Assembly: GCA_963719525.1 (NCBI GenBank)
Contig: CAVRCG010000004.1
Location: 1,488,001 to 1,552,000, forward strand
Direction: 5' to 3'
Source: Bernardetia sp963719525
Lineage (GTDB): Bacteria > Bacteroidota > Bacteroidia > Cytophagales > Bernardetiaceae
Length of the DNA stretch: 64,000 bases
The translations under genes and the position numbers were made by a program. The first letter of the stretch is position 1, and every line of letters begins with the position of its first letter. This document shows positions 8,746 through 19,079 of this stretch, one piece after another. The notes beneath the pieces were generated by a model that was not told the DNA's origin, ran no database searches, and was given only the letters and a program-made list of their open reading frames with translations.

Positions 8746-11134
8746 TTATTGTTGGTTTTCTAATTCTATTAATTTTTCTCTTATAATTTGAAAATTATTT
8801 TGAAATTCAATATAATGTGGAGAACTATCTGTAAGTTCTTTATAATATTTTAGAGCTTCCATGTAATAATCGTTAGCTTTCTCTGTGTCTTTTATTGTTG
8901 CGAAATGAAAACCTAATTTCATACACGAAATGGCGAGTGAGTTTTTAAATTTTACATTGTTAGGAGATTCTTTATGAAGTTGTTTTCCTAAATCATTGTA
9001 TTTCTCAAAAAATTCAAGAGCGAGTTGTAGATTTCCTAACTCTTGATTTATTTCTCCTAATTTAGAATGTGAAATAGCGAGTAAATGCTTAAAATCAACG
9101 TTGTTAGGGCATTCTTTATGAAGTTGTTTTCCTAAATCATTATATTTCTCAAAAAACTCAAGAGCTATTTTGAGACTTCCTAATTCTTGGTTTATTTCTC
9201 CCAATTTAGAATATGAAATAGCGAAACCTCTTTTAAAATCTACGTCATTAGGAAAGTCGTTACAAAGTTGTTGCACTAACTTGTTTTGTTTCTCAAAAAA
9301 CTCAAGAGCTATTTCAAGATTCTTTAGTTCCTGATTTATGTTTCCTAAAAATTGATATGAAATAGCGAGACCTTTTTTGAAATCTATGTCGCTAGGAAAG
9401 TCATTGCAAAGTTGTTGTACTAACTTGTTTTTTTTCTCAAAAAAAATAAGAGCGAGTTGTGGGTTTCCTAATTTTTGATTTGTTTGTCCTAATTTATAAT
9501 ACGAAATCGCTAGTCCTTTTTTGAAATTAGAATTAGTTGGTTCTTTGATAATAAGTTTTTCATAGATTCTTTCTGAATTTTGATACGCTTCTAAAGCTTT
9601 TTTTAAATTGCCCAAGTATACATAAAAATGTCCTATTCTGTCATATAAGTTTCCTTTTTTATCACTATCTTTAATATAATTTACAATAGACTCGCTATAA
9701 AGGATGTAAAGTAAAGTATATTTATAATTTTCTTTGTGGTAATCAATATTATCTTGCCAGTTTAGTTCATCGTTCAAACCTCTAATCATCTTTTCACAAT
9801 CATCAAATAATCTCCCCTCATTCTTATACCTAACTATTTCAGCCAAAAGCGCATGTATTTCAAAGGCTTTTCCATTTTTATTAATTAGTCCTCTTTCATT
9901 AAGCCCAGTAGAAAGTTCTTGCCAGTAGTCTTCGGTTGCGCCTAATAGAGTTTTCCAAGTTTGTTTTGTGATAGGTAAGTTTGGCAAAACACTATATATA
10001 TTGAGTAATTTTAGTTCTTCTTCTGTTAGATTTTCTAAAGGAAATAATTGAAGTAAATATTCAAAAATATCTTTTATTTTTTCTTGACTGTGTGTAGTGG
10101 TAAGGTTTGTTTTTTTATCAATATTTAATCCTTTTTCGGCTAGTTTTTGATTGGTTTCTTCAAAAGTCCAGTCTTTTCTTTTTATATTTTTGGCTACTAA
10201 TTCTATTGCCAAAGGGTGCAGAGCCAAACGATTTACGAGGCGTTGAATTTGAGCTTTTTCTTCTTGACTTAAATTTTCAATAGCTTTTCCATAATAAACA
10301 CAAAAAATAGCAATAGCATCATCTGGAGTAGCTTGTTGCAGTTCAAAAGAATACATAAAATCAATTTTTCTGACGAGAAGTAGTCAGTATTTCCCAATCT
10401 GATTGTATCAAATCTTTGAGTAAATGAGAGTTTTCAGAAGCATCATCAATGAGCAAAAGTTTTTTTCCTTCTAAATTGGAAAGGGCATTTTTGATAATAC
10501 CAAAGATAATTTCATTGCGATTCGGTGTTTGATACGGAATAGAATGGACTTTTTCTGCAATTCCTAAATTATCTAAAAGCGTATAATCATTAAACGTATC
10601 ATAAACATCTGATTTTCCTTTCAAAAATAAAGCAAAATCATATTCTTTATAGTTTTCTAAGAAAAAGGCTTTTGAAAGTGCTGATTTTCCTATTCCACCA
10701 ATTCCATTTATACTGATTACCGAAATGCTTTTGTGAGTTGCTATTTCTTCTTTGAGGTATGCTAATTCTTTTTTACGTCCTTCAAATTTTTCGTTGGAAG
10801 GGAGTTCTGTTAGAATTTTGTTGGTCTTTTTCTCTTCAATCTGATTGATAGTAATATTGATATTTATCCCTGCACTTTCAAATTTCTGCCATTCAAATTC
10901 ATTGAAATTGAGAGGAAGTGAAGCCAAAAGTTTTTCTAACTCCTCACGGCTTACTTCATTTTGTTCTTCTAGTGGAAGTTTCCTCAAAAATTTGATTTTG
11001 GTTTCTAAATCTTCAATTCTTTTTTCTAATTCATATTTTGAATGGACATCTGCTATAATTATGTGTTTTTTACGATAAACAGTTAGTCTATCAATAAGCT
11101 GGTCAAGAAGTTGTTCTATGTTTTTAGATTCCAT
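8746..11134 (-). pseudogene. STAND NTPase (NB-ARC plus TPR), frameshifted
   Basis: Two frames make one protein of about 795 residues. Residues 1-100 are charged and helical with no recognised domain and may be the effector. An NB-ARC-type NTPase follows with Walker A (NGIGGIGKSALSK), Walker B (KKLLLIDDA) and the LTTSR sensor motif. After the frameshift come a winged-helix-like region and then five TPR-like units of 48 residues each (for example LAISYSKLGEINQELG). The frames join as SRQK-IDFMYSFEL if one base is removed from the T5 run (plus strand) at 10365-10369; total length is 3n+1. STAND proteins with TPR sensors are known in bacterial immunity. The adjacent Rpn nuclease gene in the same operon supports a defence role, but this is inferred. 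Confidence 0.78.
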
Positions 11135-11230
11135 ACAGTAGAAAAGTTGTAAGTTTTTAGATTGCTAAACGAGAGTTTTACGACACATTTACGTTTATGA
11201 AAACAATATACAAATAAAAATATTTTTAAA

Positions 11231-11255
11231 CGATAGCTTGGAAGCTATCGGCTAC
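11231..11255. repeat. GTAGCCGATA hairpin repeat, copy 1 (minus orientation)
   Basis: CGATAGCTT-GG-AAGCTATCG is a perfect hairpin followed by GCTAC. Read on the minus strand it starts GTAGCCGATA, like the copies at 22332 and 42441. A related small hairpin (AACACCTT-CC-AAGGTGTT) lies at 11343-11360 in the same 309-base spacer before lepA. Nothing else is seen in this spacer apart from a TATTTTTG box at 11307. Confidence 0.6.
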
Positions 11256-11443
11256 TTTTAAAACATTCCAATTAATCAACCTATTTCAATTCTCAATCTT
11301 TATTTGTATTTTTGTTAATTCATTTTAACTCAAAATGTAGCAAACACCTTCCAAGGTGTTGAATAGGAAAATGTAGTAATTGTAAATCAAAGTAATAAAG
11401 ACTTCTAAGCCATAAAAGGAAATAATCTATATAAGAACAACGT

Positions 11444-13240
11444 ATGAAAAATATCAGAAATTTTTGCATTATTGCACACATTGACCACGGAAAAAGTACG
11501 CTTGCAGATCGTCTTCTCCAAACCACCAACACCATTACCGAACGCCAAATGCAGGCGCAAGTTTTGGACGATATGGATTTGGAACGTGAACGTGGAATTA
11601 CGATAAAAAGCCACGCCATTCAGATGAATTATATAGACCCTGTTACGAAAGAAGAATATACATTAAATCTAATCGATACTCCCGGTCATGTCGATTTTTC
11701 GTATGAAGTTTCTCGTTCCATTGCTGCTTGTGAAGGAGCGTTATTGATTGTAGATGCAGCACAAGGAATTGAAGCACAAACTATTTCAAATCTTTATTTG
11801 GCTTTAGGAAATGATTTGACAATTATTCCTGTCATGAACAAAATCGATTTGCCAAGCGCACAGCCAGAAGTAGTAGCTGATGAGATTATGGCTTTGATTA
11901 GTTGTGAGCGTGAAGATATTATTTCTGCTTCGGCAAAAGAAGGAATTGGAATTACAGATATTTTAGAAGCGATTGTAAAACGCATTCCTGCGCCTGTTGG
12001 AAATCCTGACGAGGAGCTTCAAGCACTCATTTTTGATTCTGAATACAATACGTATAGAGGAATTGAAGTAATTTTTAGAGTGATGAACGGCACAATCAAA
12101 AAAGGCGATAAAGTAAAATTTATGGCAACAGGAAAAGAATATGAAGCCGATGAAATTGGAATTTTAGGATTAGAACAGCAACCACGAAAAGAAATAAAAG
12201 CTGGAAATGTAGGTTATCTTATCTCTGGTATCAAACAAGCCAAAGAGGTAAAAGTAGGAGATACAATCACACATACTGCAAAGCCGTGTAAGAAAATGAT
12301 TGAGGGTTTTGAGAATGTAAAACCAATGGTTTTTGCAGGAATTTATCCTGTGGACACGACAGAATTTGAGGAATTACGTGCTTCGATGGAAAAACTTCAA
12401 CTCAATGATTCTGCTCTTATTTGGGAACCTGAAACTTCGGCAGCCTTAGGTTTTGGTTTTCGTTGTGGATTCTTAGGAATGCTTCACATGGAAATTGTAC
12501 AAGAGCGTTTGGAAAGAGAATTTGATATGACTGTTATTATGACTGTTCCGTCTGTACGCTTTCAAGTTACGACCAAAAAAGAAGGCGTTTTTAATGTTAG
12601 TGCACCTTCCGAAATGCCAGACCCTGGATTTTTGGAGAAAGTAGAAGAACCATTTATTAGAGCTTCCATTATTACAAAATCGGATTATATCGGACAAGTT
12701 ATCAAACTTTGTATGGGTAATCGTGGAATTTTGATAAATCAATCCTACTTAACAATAGACAGAGTGGAAATGATTTTTGAAATGCCTCTTGCCGAAATTG
12801 TATTTGATTTTTATGATAGATTAAAAACGGTTTCTCGTGGTTATGCTTCTTTTGATTATGAGCTTATTGGATTGCGTGAATCGAATATGGTAAAGTTAGA
12901 TGTAATGCTAAATGGAGAACCTGTCGATGCGCTTTCTGCTATCGTGCATAGAGATAAGGCGTATGAATGGGGAAAACGTTTGTGTGAAAACTTGAAAGAA
13001 CTTTTACCTCGTCAGCAGTTTGAAATTGCTATTCAAGCAGCCATTGGAGCAAAAGTAATTGCTAGAGAAACCATTTCGGCACTTCGTAAAAACGTAATTG
13101 CAAAATGTTATGGAGGAGATATTTCTCGTAAAAGAAAGCTTTTAGACAAACAGAAAAAAGGTAAAAAACGTATGCGTCAAATCGGTTCGGTAGAAGTTCC
13201 ACAGGAAGCATTTATGGCTGTTTTGAAAATTAATAATTAA
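11444..13240 (+). CDS. lepA: elongation factor 4 (LepA), ribosome-associated GTPase
   Basis: A 598-residue LepA, complete and of standard length. The GTPase domain has G1 AHIDHGKST, the RGITIKSHA switch region, G3 DTPGH and G4 NKIDLP. The EF-G-like domains follow, then the LepA-specific C-terminal domain with KKGKKRMRQIGSVEVPQEAF. LepA acts on stalled or mistranslocated ribosomes and in 30S assembly. ATG start at 11444 gives the canonical MKNIRNFCIIAHID. It appears monocistronic, with hairpins before and a terminator after it. Confidence 0.98.
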   Translation: MKNIRNFCIIAHIDHGKSTLADRLLQTTNTITERQMQAQVLDDMDLERERGITIKSHAIQMNYIDPVTKEEYTLNLIDTPGHVDFSYEVSRSIAACEGALLIVDAAQGIEAQTISNLYLALGNDLTIIPVMNKIDLPSAQPEVVADEIMALISCEREDIISASAKEGIGITDILEAIVKRIPAPVGNPDEELQALIFDSEYNTYRGIEVIFRVMNGTIKKGDKVKFMATGKEYEADEIGILGLEQQPRKEIKAGNVGYLISGIKQAKEVKVGDTITHTAKPCKKMIEGFENVKPMVFAGIYPVDTTEFEELRASMEKLQLNDSALIWEPETSAALGFGFRCGFLGMLHMEIVQERLEREFDMTVIMTVPSVRFQVTTKKEGVFNVSAPSEMPDPGFLEKVEEPFIRASIITKSDYIGQVIKLCMGNRGILINQSYLTIDRVEMIFEMPLAEIVFDFYDRLKTVSRGYASFDYELIGLRESNMVKLDVMLNGEPVDALSAIVHRDKAYEWGKRLCENLKELLPRQQFEIAIQAAIGAKVIARETISALRKNVIAKCYGGDISRKRKLLDKQKKGKKRMRQIGSVEVPQEAFMAVLKINN

Positions 13241-13301
13241 TCTCTACAGTTACCAATTACTAGTAATCAGTTAACAGTTAATTTCAAATGCGTTTTTACT
13301 T

Positions 13302-13337
13302 AGAAAAGCAACTTCATTTTTTGGAGTTGCTTTTTCT
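13302..13337 (+). terminator. lepA terminator
   Basis: AAAAGCAACT pairs with AGTTGCTTTT around a loop of about 9 bases, followed by TTTCT. A near copy of this block is at 14038-14073, the two flanking the decayed gene between them. Confidence 0.75.
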
Positions 13338-13365
13338 GATATAATTTAAAATCTATTTGTTAGGT

Positions 13366-13987
13366 TTAATTTCCTATTTGTATTTGATGCGTTTCTACTT
13401 TTTCATTATAATAAATTCTCAAAATATATAATCCATTTTTCAGATTGTTTACTAAAATGATTCCATTCATTTCCTCGTCTAAAATAGTTTCCTTTTTCAG
13501 TTGTCCAAGCATGTCATATAACTTTACTTGCGTGGGATAATTAGAACTAGAAATAGTGCCATTTTCTGAAAGTGAAATATCTAGTTTATAAGTTGTAGGA
13601 TTTGGATAGACTTTAAAATTATTTCTTCCTCTTCTACAGTCCTGAATTAAAATATCTACTCGTATCCATTCTGAAACGCCACAACGATTTCTTTATCTCG
13701 TCTTCCCACGTCATGTATTGATATCCTTATCCATTTCCAAAATCAACGAAAAGTCTTATTATATTATCAAACTGGTTAGTGAAAAACATACTTCTAGGTA
13801 ACTTTACAGTAAGTGTAAGATTTTTATACACCATTACAGAGACAGCCATTGCAAAAACAGTTTTTGTATTGTAAGGATTTGGTAATGCTCTTTCGTTTGA
13901 CGAAGTATCATAGAGTACATCATTTTTTGCTTTTATATTTGAGTTATTTCTAAGCTGACTGTATTTATAAAAAATACTACTGTGCAA
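13366..13987 (-). pseudogene. remnant of a T9SS-secreted protein with C-terminal sorting domain
   Basis: On the minus strand the 5' part (13730-13987) reads a beta-rich segment ending FVDFGNG, then an in-frame TAA where a Gln would complete the common DFGNGQGYQ motif. A frame change follows. The last part (13366 to about 13655) is a clear type A T9SS sorting domain: KVYPNPTTYKLDISL, QVKLYDMLGQ, LKNGLYILRIYYNEK and a closing IQIGN. Such domains send proteins through the type IX system to the surface. With no start codon, at least one stop and a frameshift, this is a decayed fragment of what was probably a much larger protein. Confidence 0.7.
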
Positions 13988-14037
13988 TTTTGAATAATGA
14001 CAAAAATTTGATTGAAAGAGTGGGAATGACAGGTTTA

Positions 14038-14073
14038 GAAAAGCAACTTCATTTTATTGAAGTTACTTTTTTT
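14038..14073. repeat. second copy of the lepA-type terminator hairpin
   Basis: GAAAAGCAACTTCATTTT, then GAAGTTACTTTTTTT, close to the block at 13302-13337. The two copies form a direct repeat of about 38 bases around the decayed T9SS gene fragment. Confidence 0.55.
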
Positions 14074-14193
14074 GCAAAAAATGGTTTGTCTTTTCGTATA
14101 TAGTTGTTATGCTTTTTAATTTTTGCGTTAATTTGTTAGATTTGTAAAAAAGGGAACTAAATAAATGGTATTTATGCTTCAAAAAAAATAAAG

Positions 14194-14739
14194 ATGAACA
14201 AAGATTTCAAACACATCAACGAATCTCAACTAACGATTACTCAATTAATGTTACCTTCTCATTCTAATTTTAGTGGAAAAATTCACGGAGGTCATATTCT
14301 TAATTTAATGGATCAAATTGCCTTTGCTTGTGCTTCCAAACATTCGGGAAATTATTGTGTAACAGCTTCTGTAAACAAAGTTGATTTTTTGAATCCTATA
14401 AACGTAGGCGAACTCGTTACATTAAAAGCATCTATTAATTTTACTGGCAGAACTTCTATGGTGGTTGGCTTGCGAGTAACTTCTGAAGACATTCGAACAG
14501 GAACAATAAAACATTGTAACTCCTCTTATTTTACAATGGTGGCTAAAGATGAAAACGGAAAAAGTACACCTATTCCTGGTATTATCCTAACTACAAAACA
14601 AGAAATAAGACGCTTTGCAAGAAGCATCACAAGACAACAAGAAAGTACAAACAGAACCTCTAGATTTAACGACCAAACATTTAAAGTAAATGATTATATT
14701 CACCTTCTTGAAAGTAGTAATTCTAAAATTGAATTATGA
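14194..14739 (+). CDS. acyl-CoA thioesterase, hotdog fold (YciA/BFIT-like)
   Basis: A 181-residue hotdog-fold thioesterase that hydrolyses acyl-CoA in the cytoplasm. The catalytic-helix block GKIHGGHILNLMDQIAFACA is typical of the acyl-CoA hydrolase family, followed by the VDFLNPINVGELV strand and the TGRTSMVVGLRV segment. The C-terminal 40 residues are basic and unlike the core. Length suits a single-hotdog protein. A TAGATTTG box at 14137-14144 could be its -7 promoter element. Substrate chain length cannot be read from the sequence. Confidence 0.88.
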   Translation: MNKDFKHINESQLTITQLMLPSHSNFSGKIHGGHILNLMDQIAFACASKHSGNYCVTASVNKVDFLNPINVGELVTLKASINFTGRTSMVVGLRVTSEDIRTGTIKHCNSSYFTMVAKDENGKSTPIPGIILTTKQEIRRFARSITRQQESTNRTSRFNDQTFKVNDYIHLLESSNSKIEL

Positions 14740-14861
14740 AGATTAATAGATTAAATTAATAAAAATTTTTCAATTGTTAAATACAAAAAGTAATCAAATT
14801 TATAAAAATACAGTTGTTCTGTAATAAAAAAATAAATAAAAATATAAAAATAGTAATCTAT

Positions 14862-15585
14862 ATGAAAAAGTATATATTTGTAGCTTGTGCAGTTGTGATG
14901 TTTGTGAGTTTTGCCAAAAGTCAAACGATTAATAATTTTGAAAAACCTACAGACAGTCATATTCAAGTATCAGGTACAAATGTTTTTCTTGTGCCTCCAA
15001 CTAATTTTTTGTTAAGTCAGAATTTTAAGGGGTTTCAAAATCCAGATGATCTTAATTCTATGATTATGATTACCGAAATTCCTTCTGCTCCTGTTTCAGA
15101 AATTCTTCAAAGTTTTACCAAAAAAAATTTGAAAGAAAAAGCTATGGATTTGATTTCAAAAAAAGAAATAAAAATAGCAGGATATGAAGGCGTTTTGATT
15201 TATTTAGAACAAACTGTAAACGAAGTTACATTTTCAAAAGATATTCTTATATATGGAGACAAAACATTCACTATGCTGGTAAATGGAGTTTATTTGAAAG
15301 AAAACATTGAGCTAGGCAAACAAATAAAGGAAAGTATTTTATCAACGGTAATTAATAAAAATTTGGAGGTAAGTCCAAGAGAATCGTTGAGTTTTGAGGT
15401 AGACGAAACGGTAGGAGAACTAAAATTCAAAACTGCTATAGGAAATGCGATGCTTTTGAATAGAGATTTGAAAACGCCGACAGAAAGCAAAGACAAAGCA
15501 ACGCTAATTATAGATAAATCTTATATGCAAACCGATATTGAAGATCCAACTTTGTTTTGTATTTCTAGATTGAAAAAATATCCTA
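14862..15585 (+). pseudogene. secreted protein gene interrupted by IS630, N-terminal part
   Basis: Starts MKKYIFVACAVVMFVSFAKSQ, a signal peptide with a predicted cleavage after the hydrophobic stretch. No known domain was recognised in the mature part. The frame reads LKKYP and then enters the IS630 element at the TA dinucleotide 15584-15585. Removing the element plus one TA joins it exactly to 16942-17174, giving a 318-residue protein across the YPS-DYSVLIEKG junction. The insertion is therefore recent enough that both halves are still open. As it stands the frame ends inside the element at 15623. Confidence 0.75.
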
Positions 15586-16939
15586 GTACAATAAGTCTTA
15601 AATTTAAGTATCTTTGTCTTTAGCTTACCAACTACCTATCCTTATGCCTATTTTAGAAATAAACGAAAAAGAACATGAACTTCTCCAACAGATAAGCAAA
15701 AGCCAAAAGTTATCTGTTCGGCTTGTTAAGCGAGCTACTCTTTTGTGTTCCTTTCACCTTCATAAGCGTTATTCAGAAACGAGTTCCTCCTTACAAGTAT
15801 CTATAAATTTTGCACGCCAATGGGTTAGCACTTGGAATAAAACTGCTCTCATTCGTCAAAATTTATATTCAGCTTATATTCAAGGAGAATTGAAAGAATT
15901 TGAATACCGTAAAGAATTACTATCTATTTTATCAGATAAGCCTCGTAGTGGTTCGCCTCGTAAATTCACAGAATCAGAGCGCAGTCAAATTGTTGCTTTG
16001 GCACTCCAAAACCCCTCTGATTTAGACTTGCCTTTTACGCATTGGAGTCAAGAATTACTAAAAACGGAAGTGATAAAACGAAATATTGTTGCAAGTATAA
16101 GTCAACGGCAAATCTGCCGAATTTTAAAAAAATCAGCGTTTATCTCCTCATAAATCATCCTATTGGGAATACCCAAACATAGATAATTGGGAAGATTTTA
16201 CCCACCGTGTAGAAAGTATTTGTGAGTTGAATGCAAGGGCTGAGGAGTTGTATGAATCAGGTATTCATCTTATCAGCACAGATGAAAAAACAGGAATGCA
16301 AGCCTTAGAACGTCAACATCCAACGATGCCACTCAAAGAAGGAGTGTGTGAAAAACGTGAATTTAACTATGTGCGACATGGTACACAAGTTTTGACTGCA
16401 AATCTTGAAATAGCAACAGGAAAAAGTATCTCTCCTACAGTAGCCGATACACGCAAAGAAGAAGATCTTGCAACACATATTGAAAATACAATAGCCACAG
16501 ATCAAACAGGAGAGTGGATATTTATTGTTGACCAACTTAATACACACAAATCAGAAACGTTAGTGAGGCTGGTAGCAAAATCTATTGAAGACGAGCAAGA
16601 TTTAGGAGTAAAAGGTAAAAGTGGTATTTTGAAAAATCAAAAGACAAGAATGGCATATTTAGAAAACAAAAAACATAGAATTCGTTTTGTCTTTACACCT
16701 AAACACTGTTCTTGGCTCAATCTAATAGAATGCTTTTTCTCTGGGTTTGCTAAACGAGTAATTCACAGGGGAAATTTTTTATCTACACAAGATTTAAAAA
16801 ATAAAATTCTAAAGTATATGGAGTATTACAACGAAAATTTAGCAAATAAATTTAACTGGACAGTAGCTTCAAATGAAGATATCAAAAAAATGATACAAAA
16901 GGTAAAAAGATACGTGATTAAATTTATGGCTTGATGTAC
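15586..16939 (+). mobile_element. IS630-family insertion sequence
   Basis: A 1354-bp element flanked by TA at 15584-15585 and 16940-16941, the two-base target duplication typical of IS630/Tc1. The ends are imperfect inverted repeats: the left begins GTACAATAAGTC with AAATTTAAGTATCTTT inside, and the right end read inward begins GTACATCAAGCC with AAATTTAATC and GTATCTTT. One transposase gene fills the element. The host gene is restored exactly by precise removal, confirming the boundaries. Confidence 0.92.
15644..16934 (+). pseudogene. IS630 transposase, two frames
   Basis: The N-terminal frame (15644-16153) has the helix-turn-helix region (SVRLVKRATLLC to SGSPRKF). The second frame (readable from about 16135) has the DDE catalytic domain: LISTDEKTG, IFIVDQLNTH and SWLNLIECFF supply the D, D and E. 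The join needs one base fewer in the A7 run at 16126-16132, giving a protein of about 429 residues with the family motif SPHKSSYW at the junction. Some IS630 elements use programmed frameshifting, so this may be natural. It may also be inactivating or a sequence error like others in this window. Confidence 0.8.
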
Positions 16940-16941
16940 TA

Positions 16942-17174
16942 GTGATTATTCGGTACTTATAGAAAAAGGAATAAATGAAGTTTTGATTGATGACTTGGTA
17001 GGATATGAATTATATGCCAACAATAATGACGATGCAAATGAAGAAATGTATCAAATTGTTTTATTTCAAGAAAAGGGAGGATACTATATATTTATGGCAA
17101 CATATTTAAAGGAGTATAGAGAAGAGGCAATAAAGGATATTAAAAAAGTAATTGAAACTTTTAGAGTAAAATAA
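16942..17174 (+). pseudogene. secreted protein gene interrupted by IS630, C-terminal part
   Basis: Continues the frame of 14862-15585 after the element: SDYSVLIEKGINEVLIDDLV, ending KKVIETFRVK. It has no start of its own; an apparent ATT/ATG-like start at 16983 is internal to the original gene. The segment is alpha/beta with no recognised domain. Confidence 0.75.
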
Positions 17175-17555
17175 TGTATTTTTAATAAATTATATATAAC
17201 GATTTGACTTATCAAACTTCAAATTATTTCTATCTCAGTAACGCAAATTAAATGAATCACTATTACTGAATGTTTAGCTAATTGATAATCAATAAGTTGT
17301 AGTCGTAATTTCTAATTAGTTTCGTTACTCTAACAGCTCGTAATTAATTTTTAGTATAATTAGTTCAAACAAATTTAAAAAAACCTGCAAATTTGTCTGT
17401 AGGTTTTTTTTATGCTTTTCATTTAGCAAAGGATTTTTTTATCTTTGATATAGTTAGTCGCACTAAATCATATTTCACTTATCAGAAATAGTTTATAATA
17501 AGCTACTATAAAAGTCCTCTTTCTAAGAAAAAAATTAACTAAGCAGCATAAAATT
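17175..17555. other. non-coding spacer with one terminator
   Basis: AT-rich spacer with no reading frame of note. At 17377-17410 a hairpin (AAAAACCTGCA with TGTAGGTTTTT) followed by a T run could end the interrupted secreted-protein transcript. Nothing else was recognised. Confidence 0.55.
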
Positions 17556-18809
17556 ATGAAAACAAGTATTCTAATTTATATATCATTTATTATATCATTT
17601 TTCGCTATTTTGTTGTTTCCTTTCTTTTTGTTTGCTCAAACCAATGAAGCAAGTGGAAACCAAGATGATCAAGAAGAAACAGAAAAAGTTCCTCCTTATG
17701 ACAAAAAATGGGTAGTAAAAATTACAGGAAGCTTTTTTGAAAATCAGCGAACTGCGCCTCTTATTCTTATTGACTCAGTAGAAAATATTTATTTAGCAGG
17801 GACTTTCTCAACTGAACTCAAAATAAATGAACAAAACAGTCTGAAAAGTAAAGGAGGAACAGATACCTTTTTATTAAAATTTGATACGAATGGAAAATTA
17901 CTTTGGAAAAAACAAGCAGGAGGAACACAAGATGATTATGTAGGTTCGATAAGAATTTCACAAGAAGGAGGTATAATATTATCTGGTCATTTTGAAGATT
18001 CTACTTATTTTGATAGAGTAAAAGCAGATCGAAAACGAGGTGGTTATGTAGTTAATTATGATAAAAATGGAACTGTCCTTTGGGTAAAAACAGAAGATAA
18101 AACTGCTTATTCTCTTCCTCAAACAGATCGTCAATTAAACCTTTATTTAGCAGAAGCTTATAAAGACAAAGTGCAAATTGATACAAATACTATAAATAAT
18201 CCTAGTCGTTATTACAACAGTTATTTATCAAAATATGATAGTCAAGACAAGTTGCAATGGTTTACGATAATCAATAAAATGAATAAAAATGGTCGTGGAG
18301 AAGTCAAAACTTCAGATATGGCAATCGATAAGCAAGGAAATATTTTTTTAGGTGGTACGTTCAAATATGCTCCCGTTTTTGACAATATAGAAATTAGAAG
18401 TGGAAAAGAAGACGATGTTTTCTTAGCAAAGTACACCTATCAAGGAAAGTTAGATTGGGTTTTGCAGCTTACAAATAGTGATGATACTTATATAGTGGAT
18501 AGAGTGTATATACACGATGGAAATATTTGTCTTCGTGCGACGGCTTTTCTAATAGATGAAAAAGATACTATCAAAACGCATCATCAATTTGAGTATAATG
18601 AATTAGCAACTTCAGTAGAATATCATTCTTTTTATGGTTGGGAAACAGGTGAAAACATTACAGGCGATTCTCTCAATTATCAATATAGTAATTTTACGCA
18701 GAATACAGTAAAAAATACCGTTTATAAATTTGGAATATTAGGGGAAAAACTAATGCTGATGAAGTTTCTTAGAAAACCTTTGACAAATGCTAGAAAGGAA
18801 GAAGAATGA
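17556..18809 (+). CDS. secreted beta-propeller-like (SBBP-type repeat) protein
   Basis: A 417-residue protein with an N-terminal signal peptide (hydrophobic stretch about residues 5-25, ending LFAQ). The body carries repeats of the type IYLAGTFSTELKIN, DTFLLKFDTNGKLLWKKQAG and IFLGGTFKYAPVFD with DDVFLAKYTYQGKLDW. These are typical of SBBP/beta-propeller proteins in Bacteroidota that are exported to the periplasm or surface. No C-terminal T9SS sorting domain was recognised. Function beyond a possible binding scaffold is not known. It has its own spacer on both sides. Confidence 0.72.
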   Translation: MKTSILIYISFIISFFAILLFPFFLFAQTNEASGNQDDQEETEKVPPYDKKWVVKITGSFFENQRTAPLILIDSVENIYLAGTFSTELKINEQNSLKSKGGTDTFLLKFDTNGKLLWKKQAGGTQDDYVGSIRISQEGGIILSGHFEDSTYFDRVKADRKRGGYVVNYDKNGTVLWVKTEDKTAYSLPQTDRQLNLYLAEAYKDKVQIDTNTINNPSRYYNSYLSKYDSQDKLQWFTIINKMNKNGRGEVKTSDMAIDKQGNIFLGGTFKYAPVFDNIEIRSGKEDDVFLAKYTYQGKLDWVLQLTNSDDTYIVDRVYIHDGNICLRATAFLIDEKDTIKTHHQFEYNELATSVEYHSFYGWETGENITGDSLNYQYSNFTQNTVKNTVYKFGILGEKLMLMKFLRKPLTNARKEEE

Positions 18810-19020
18810 ACTTAATTAAGAAATAAATGGAAACCTGTCAAAACAATAAAGTAATTTAAAATGTATAATTAAATCATAAACTATTGATTATTATATTAAA
18901 AAGTAATGAGTGTTAATTTTATACAATTACTTATCAACCCAAAAACCAAACAAATCAATTAAAATTTGTTGGTAGTTAATAACTCTAAATGAGCGCAATA
19001 GTATTTATTCTTTATAAAAA

Positions 19021-19057
19021 AAAAGTCGATCAAATAAATACAATTTGATAGACTTTT
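19021..19057 (-). terminator. terminator of the bifunctional nuclease gene
   Basis: AAAAGTCGATCAAAT pairs with ATTTGATAGACTTTT with one mismatch. On the minus strand it is followed by a T run (the plus-strand A run at about 19015-19024). It lies just after the minus-strand gene at 19080. Confidence 0.75.
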
Positions 19058-19079
19058 GAGAAGAGCAGAAGATAAAAAA

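Noticed and set aside
11320..11619. Minus-strand frames overlapping the start of lepA
   Set aside because: They lie antisense to a strongly conserved gene, have no recognisable motifs and arise from its codon pattern.
15614..15643. Earlier start for the IS630 transposase
   Set aside because: The frame is open from 15614, but ATG at 15644 gives the usual N-terminal length. The earlier codons lie near the inverted repeat.
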